64,000 bases of DNA from Streptomyces sp. NBC_00554 (GTDB lineage: Bacteria > Actinomycetota > Actinomycetes > Streptomycetales > Streptomycetaceae), in NCBI RefSeq assembly GCF_041431135.1, contig NZ_CP107799.1:9130501-9194500 (forward strand). Reading direction: 5' to 3'. Made by a program: the position numbers and the translations under genes. Each line of letters opens with the position of its first letter. Position 1 is the first letter of the stretch. Below, piece by piece: positions 60,574 to 64,000 of this stretch. The notes below the pieces were generated by a model. The model worked only from the letters and a program-made list of their open reading frames with translations. It was not told the DNA's origin and made no database searches.

Positions 60574-62649
60574 CTACGACGCGGTCTGGCCGGTCACGTC
60601 GGAGATCCTCCACCGCTGGTTGGACCCGGAGTTCGGGGTCCACACCGTGACGGCGGATCCGTCGGCGGTGGCCTGGCCGCCTACTTCAAGGAGCCTGCCG
60701 GTGGCGGCGTTGACCAGGGTGAAGGTGCCGTCGCCGGTGGTCGACGCGATCCACTGGACGGCCTTGTCGCACGGGCCGGTGTCCGCTTCCAGTACCGGGG
60801 CGCCGTCACGAACCGCCAGGCGCTTTCCTTCCGTCGGGTTGGTGACCACGTACCGCTGCCGGTTGCCGGTGTCGCTGCCGATCGGGCGCACCTGCCACCG
60901 CTGACCGGTGCCGACCGCATCCGAGCCCGCGGTCCTGATGACGAGCTTGGTGCCGTCGGCCGCCACGGTGAGCGCCTTGCCGCTCTGCACGCCGGTCAGC
61001 TCGTAGGTGTGGCCCTTCCGCAGCAGGGCGGCATCCTTGGCCACGCCCGACACGCCCTTGACGAGGAAGGAGGTCACGGACTGCGCGGGCACGGTGATGG
61101 TCGCCTGTCGGCCGGTGACCGCGACGGGGGTCTGCCGTGCGAGCTTGCCGTCGGCGCTCGTCACGACGGGCGTCACGGTGGCGTTGCGGGCGATGTGACC
61201 GAACTTGGACAGGTCGATCGTGACCGCGCGGGACTCCGTGGTGCTGTTGACGTGGACGACGGTCGCCGCGTTGCCCTTCTTGGCGACCGCGGCGGTGCTG
61301 GAGGTGTCGTCGGTCTTGATCAGCCGGTCGCCGGGCTTGATGAAGTGCGTGAAGTTGCGGGCGGTGTCGAACTTCGTGTTGGTGTAGATCGGGCAGGTGG
61401 CCAGGGTGTCCGCGGAGGTGCAGCTGAACGACAGCTGGACGCTGCCCCAGTTGCCGCCCTTGGCCGACTCCCCGCCGGGCTTCATGTTGTCGTAGTCCTC
61501 GACGGGCTGCCAGAACACCCAGGCCTTGGGCTCGAGTTCGCGCAGGTCGTTGACCATCTGCTGGGCAAGGCCGAGACCGGGTCGCATGTCCGTGAAGCTC
61601 TGCCCGTCGCCCCAGTCGCCCTCGACCTCGCTCATCCACAGCGGCTTGTCCGCCGCCTTGGCCAGGTCGCGCACGGTGGTGCGCTGGCCGGTGCCGTAGG
61701 TGTGGACGTTCATCTGGCCGACGAGATCGCGTACTTCCTGGGGGTAGCTGTTCCAGTTCTGCGCGAAGAGGCTGGAGTTGGTCTCGTCCATCGCGGAGAT
61801 GTCCGTACCGGTCTTCGCCTTCTTGAGGGCGGGAGCCAGCGCGTCGATGACCTTCTGCTGGAGCTCGGGGCCGATGTGAGCCCCTTCCTGACGGCCGCCG
61901 ACGGGCTGGCCGTCGGCTCCCAGACGCGTGCTCCAGTAACCCGTGTTGGGCTCGTTGAACGGGTCGAGGGTGTCGACCTTGATGCCGTGCGCCTTCTCCA
62001 GCAGTTTGGTCGCGCCCGCCAGATAGGCGGCGAAGTCGTCGACGGAGTCGGCCTTGAGCTGGTCGGCGTTGGCGTTGAACCCGCCTGAGACGTAACCGCT
62101 GTTGGTCATGAACCAGGGCGGCGAGTTGCTGAACGTCTCCCAGTGGGTGATGTCCTTCTTGATCCGGTCCACCCACCAGCGCTGGGTGGCGTCGGCGTCC
62201 GGGTTCCAGTCGGCCGCGTCGTCCGCGCTCCACCAGTCGGTGTCCTCGCGGGTGGTGCCCGCCGGGGCCTGCCACCAGCCCTGGACCGCTCCGCTGGCGC
62301 GCAGGTAGTCCTGCACGTCGGGGGCGTTGCCGCCGCCTATGTTGTAGCGGGCGATGTTGAGCGCGAGGCCGTCGTCGCCGAAGAGGAGGTCGGCCAGTTT
62401 CTCCCGTATCTCCGGGGGGTAGTCGCCGGTCGCGTTGGCGAACCAGACCAGGCTGGTGCCCCAGCCCTCGAAGCTCTCCGCCTTGTACGAGGGGTCGGGC
62501 TGGACGGTGACAGCGGCCGCCGCCACCGTCTCCGCGCTCGTCGGTGGGGCGGTGACCAGGGCGGCCCCGGTGGCCAGTGCGGTGACTCCGATGGTTCCCA
62601 GTAGCCGTCTTGTGCGGGTACGGCGTGCCAAGGTGTGCTCCCAACTCAT
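60574..62649 (-). CDS. Secreted GH30-type endo-beta-1,6-galactanase-like enzyme with ricin domain
   Basis: The 691-residue protein has a signal peptide (RRTRTRRLLGTIG, hydrophobic core, cleavage near APPTSA). The catalytic part (about 45-440) resembles GH30 galactanases: FEGWGTSLVWFA, ARYNIGGGNAPD, FSNSPPWFMTNSG, the acid/base Glu in LDPFNEPNTGYW and the nucleophile Glu in WMSEVEGDW. A beta-sandwich follows, then a ricin-type lectin domain (about 560-685) with three QxW repeats (QRWQVRP, VQWIAS, QRWRISD). It would act on galactan side chains of plant arabinogalactan. The ribosome site of ATG 62649 is weak. Confidence 0.87.
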   Translation of the reverse strand: MSWEHTLARRTRTRRLLGTIGVTALATGAALVTAPPTSAETVAAAAVTVQPDPSYKAESFEGWGTSLVWFANATGDYPPEIREKLADLLFGDDGLALNIARYNIGGGNAPDVQDYLRASGAVQGWWQAPAGTTREDTDWWSADDAADWNPDADATQRWWVDRIKKDITHWETFSNSPPWFMTNSGYVSGGFNANADQLKADSVDDFAAYLAGATKLLEKAHGIKVDTLDPFNEPNTGYWSTRLGADGQPVGGRQEGAHIGPELQQKVIDALAPALKKAKTGTDISAMDETNSSLFAQNWNSYPQEVRDLVGQMNVHTYGTGQRTTVRDLAKAADKPLWMSEVEGDWGDGQSFTDMRPGLGLAQQMVNDLRELEPKAWVFWQPVEDYDNMKPGGESAKGGNWGSVQLSFSCTSADTLATCPIYTNTKFDTARNFTHFIKPGDRLIKTDDTSSTAAVAKKGNAATVVHVNSTTESRAVTIDLSKFGHIARNATVTPVVTSADGKLARQTPVAVTGRQATITVPAQSVTSFLVKGVSGVAKDAALLRKGHTYELTGVQSGKALTVAADGTKLVIRTAGSDAVGTGQRWQVRPIGSDTGNRQRYVVTNPTEGKRLAVRDGAPVLEADTGPCDKAVQWIASTTGDGTFTLVNAATGRLLEVGGQATADGSAVTVWTPNSGSNQRWRISDVTGQTAS

Positions 62650-62721
62650 AGATGGTCGCTTCAACGGACCGCCGTGCCCCACGGGCACAGGGCACGACGG
62701 TGTGCCCCTCGGATCAGGGGG

Positions 62722-64000
62722 TCAGAGGGCGGGCTGTCGCAGTACGGCGACCTCCCGCGGCGGCAGAACGAGCGCACCGTCGGTATCCGCGCGGCCGACC
62801 AGCACGTCCCCGGCGAGCCCGGGCAGCGGCACCGGCTCGTCGGTCCGGTTGACCAGGAAGAGATAGCGGCTGCCGCCGCCGCTTCGTACGGCCAACTCGA
62901 CGCGCCCTTGCGCGACTTCGGGCAGCTCGCTGTGCACGCCCGCGTGGGCGAGCAGCCCCGGCAGCAGGCCGGCGAGGCCGTCCGCGCCGAGCCGGGTGGA
63001 GATGTACGCGGCCGAACCCCCGCCCACCGCACGGCGGGTGATCGCGGGGCGCCCGGCGTACGTACCGCTGCGGTAGTGGGCCAGCACCTCCGCCTCGGGG
63101 TCGGTGACGCTGATCCGGTCGGTCCACAGGGTGCCGGTGGCGGCGCCGTCGAGTTCGACCGATTCGCCGTCGAGCAGCGGACCGAACTCCTCGATGCGGA
63201 TGCCGAGCAGGTCGCGCAGGGCTCCCGGGTAACCGCCGAGCCAGATGTGGTCGTTCTCGTCGACCACGCCGGAGAAGTACGTGGTGACCAGGTGGCCGCC
63301 GTGCTCGACGTACCGCGTGAGTTCCTTGGCCAGCGCCGCGGGGACCATGTGCAGCACGGGTGCGATCAGCAGCTCGTACCGGCCGAGGTCGGCCTGCGCG
63401 GTGACGACGTCGGCCCGGATGCCGAGGGCGAGGAGGGCGGAGTACCAGTCGAGCCCCTCCCGGCGGTAGTCGAGGAGGGCGGTGGGGTGGGAGTCCTGCT
63501 CGCTCGCCCACCACGACTCCCAGTCGAAGACGATTCCGACTCGGGCCGGCTCACGCTCGGTCCCGGCGACCGGAGCCAGCGTCTGCAGGGTCTGCCCGAG
63601 GCCGGTCACCGCGCGGAAGACGTCGCTGTCGGATCCGGCGTGGGGCACCATCGCCGAGTGGTACTTCTCGGCGCCGGCCGCCGACTGGCGCCACTGGAAG
63701 AAGCACACGGCGTCGGCGCCGTGCGCGACGTGCACCAGCGAGTCACGGGCCAGGTCGCCCGGGCGCTTGGCCACGTTGACGGGCTGCCAGTTGACGGCGC
63801 TGGTGGAGTGCTCCATGAGGAACCACGGGTGTCCGCCGGAGATGCCGCTGACGAGGTTGGCGGAGAAGGAGAGCTCGTCCCGGTCCTGGGGGCCGGGCAT
63901 GACGTAGTGGTCGTTGGAGACGAAGTCGATCTCGCCCGCCCAGTCGGCGTAGTTCATGCCCTTCGTGCCGCCCATCACCATGAAGTTCGTGGTGACCGGA
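62722..64000 (-). CDS. GH42 beta-galactosidase, partial (5' end outside the window)
   Basis: The frame is open to the right edge of the window, so the N-terminal half is missing. The visible 425 or so residues include the family nucleophile Glu in WFLMEHSTSAVNWQP, DAVCFFQWRQSAAGAEKYHSAM, the trimerisation domain (YELLIAPVLHMVP, HGGHLVTTYFSG) and the small C-terminal beta domain. It has no visible secretion signal in this part. With the adjacent galactanase it probably finishes galactan oligosaccharides inside the cell. Confidence 0.92.
   Translation of the reverse strand, partial: PVTTNFMVMGGTKGMNYADWAGEIDFVSNDHYVMPGPQDRDELSFSANLVSGISGGHPWFLMEHSTSAVNWQPVNVAKRPGDLARDSLVHVAHGADAVCFFQWRQSAAGAEKYHSAMVPHAGSDSDVFRAVTGLGQTLQTLAPVAGTEREPARVGIVFDWESWWASEQDSHPTALLDYRREGLDWYSALLALGIRADVVTAQADLGRYELLIAPVLHMVPAALAKELTRYVEHGGHLVTTYFSGVVDENDHIWLGGYPGALRDLLGIRIEEFGPLLDGESVELDGAATGTLWTDRISVTDPEAEVLAHYRSGTYAGRPAITRRAVGGGSAAYISTRLGADGLAGLLPGLLAHAGVHSELPEVAQGRVELAVRSGGGSRYLFLVNRTDEPVPLPGLAGDVLVGRADTDGALVLPPREVAVLRQPAL

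Overview
The window reads as high-GC actinomycete DNA, almost certainly Streptomyces. Genes are densely packed with GTGA/ATGA overlaps, GTG and TTG starts are common, and regulators of the SARP, LuxR, TetR and FCD-GntR types are present. No tRNA, rRNA, CRISPR array, insertion sequence or phage gene was seen.

Layout. (1) 1-2635: flanking genes, namely a TraB/TIKI-like protein, a DUF2218 membrane protein and a divergent TetR regulator with an inverted-repeat operator. (2) 2917-30579: a biosynthetic gene cluster that I read as manumycin-family (asukamycin/colabomycin type). (3) 30791-38017: unlinked genes, namely a DUF899 protein, a membrane Ser/Thr kinase, a P450, an orphan NMT1-type lipoprotein and a secreted tannase/feruloyl esterase. 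(4) 38040-60405: a large catabolic and transport locus, mostly on the minus strand, around a divergent FCD-GntR regulator. (5) 60574-64000: a secreted GH30-ricin galactanase-like enzyme and a GH42 beta-galactosidase cut by the window end.

Biosynthetic cluster. 5-Aminolevulinate synthase plus two AMP-forming ligases fit the C5N (2-amino-3-hydroxycyclopent-2-enone) unit and its amide attachment. A GriI-like aldolase and a GriH-like dehydroquinate synthase II, transcribed divergently, make 3-amino-4-hydroxybenzoate, and the AMP ligase next to GriH probably activates it. Two separate discrete-enzyme PKS sets are present: a minus-strand set (KS, a short Cys-less KS-like protein, two ACPs) and a plus-strand set (KR, ACP, KS, CLF, thioredoxin-fold isomerase). 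A MaoC pair supplies dehydration, suiting two polyene chains. An arylamine N-acetyltransferase-like amide synthase, a luciferase-like monooxygenase, a flavin reductase and a PHBH-type monooxygenase fit upper-chain attachment and core oxidation. A PPTase, type II thioesterase, DHA2 exporter and three regulators complete the set. A CAACA-N2-TGTTG inverted repeat lies upstream of both the TetR gene and the exporter.

Catabolic locus. A GS-like ligase, a Rieske oxygenase and a PDR-type reductase form an aniline-dioxygenase-like trio. Alongside lie a copper amine oxidase, gamma-glutamyltranspeptidase, cyclase-family hydrolase, a class V aminotransferase-sarcosine oxidase fusion, aldehyde dehydrogenase, creatininase-family protein, cytidine-deaminase-like protein, amidohydrolase and a Dpp-type ABC importer. 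Three AT-rich promoter regions each carry two GGATCC-like boxes exactly 21 bp apart, which suggests one GntR regulon. The substrate is not known.
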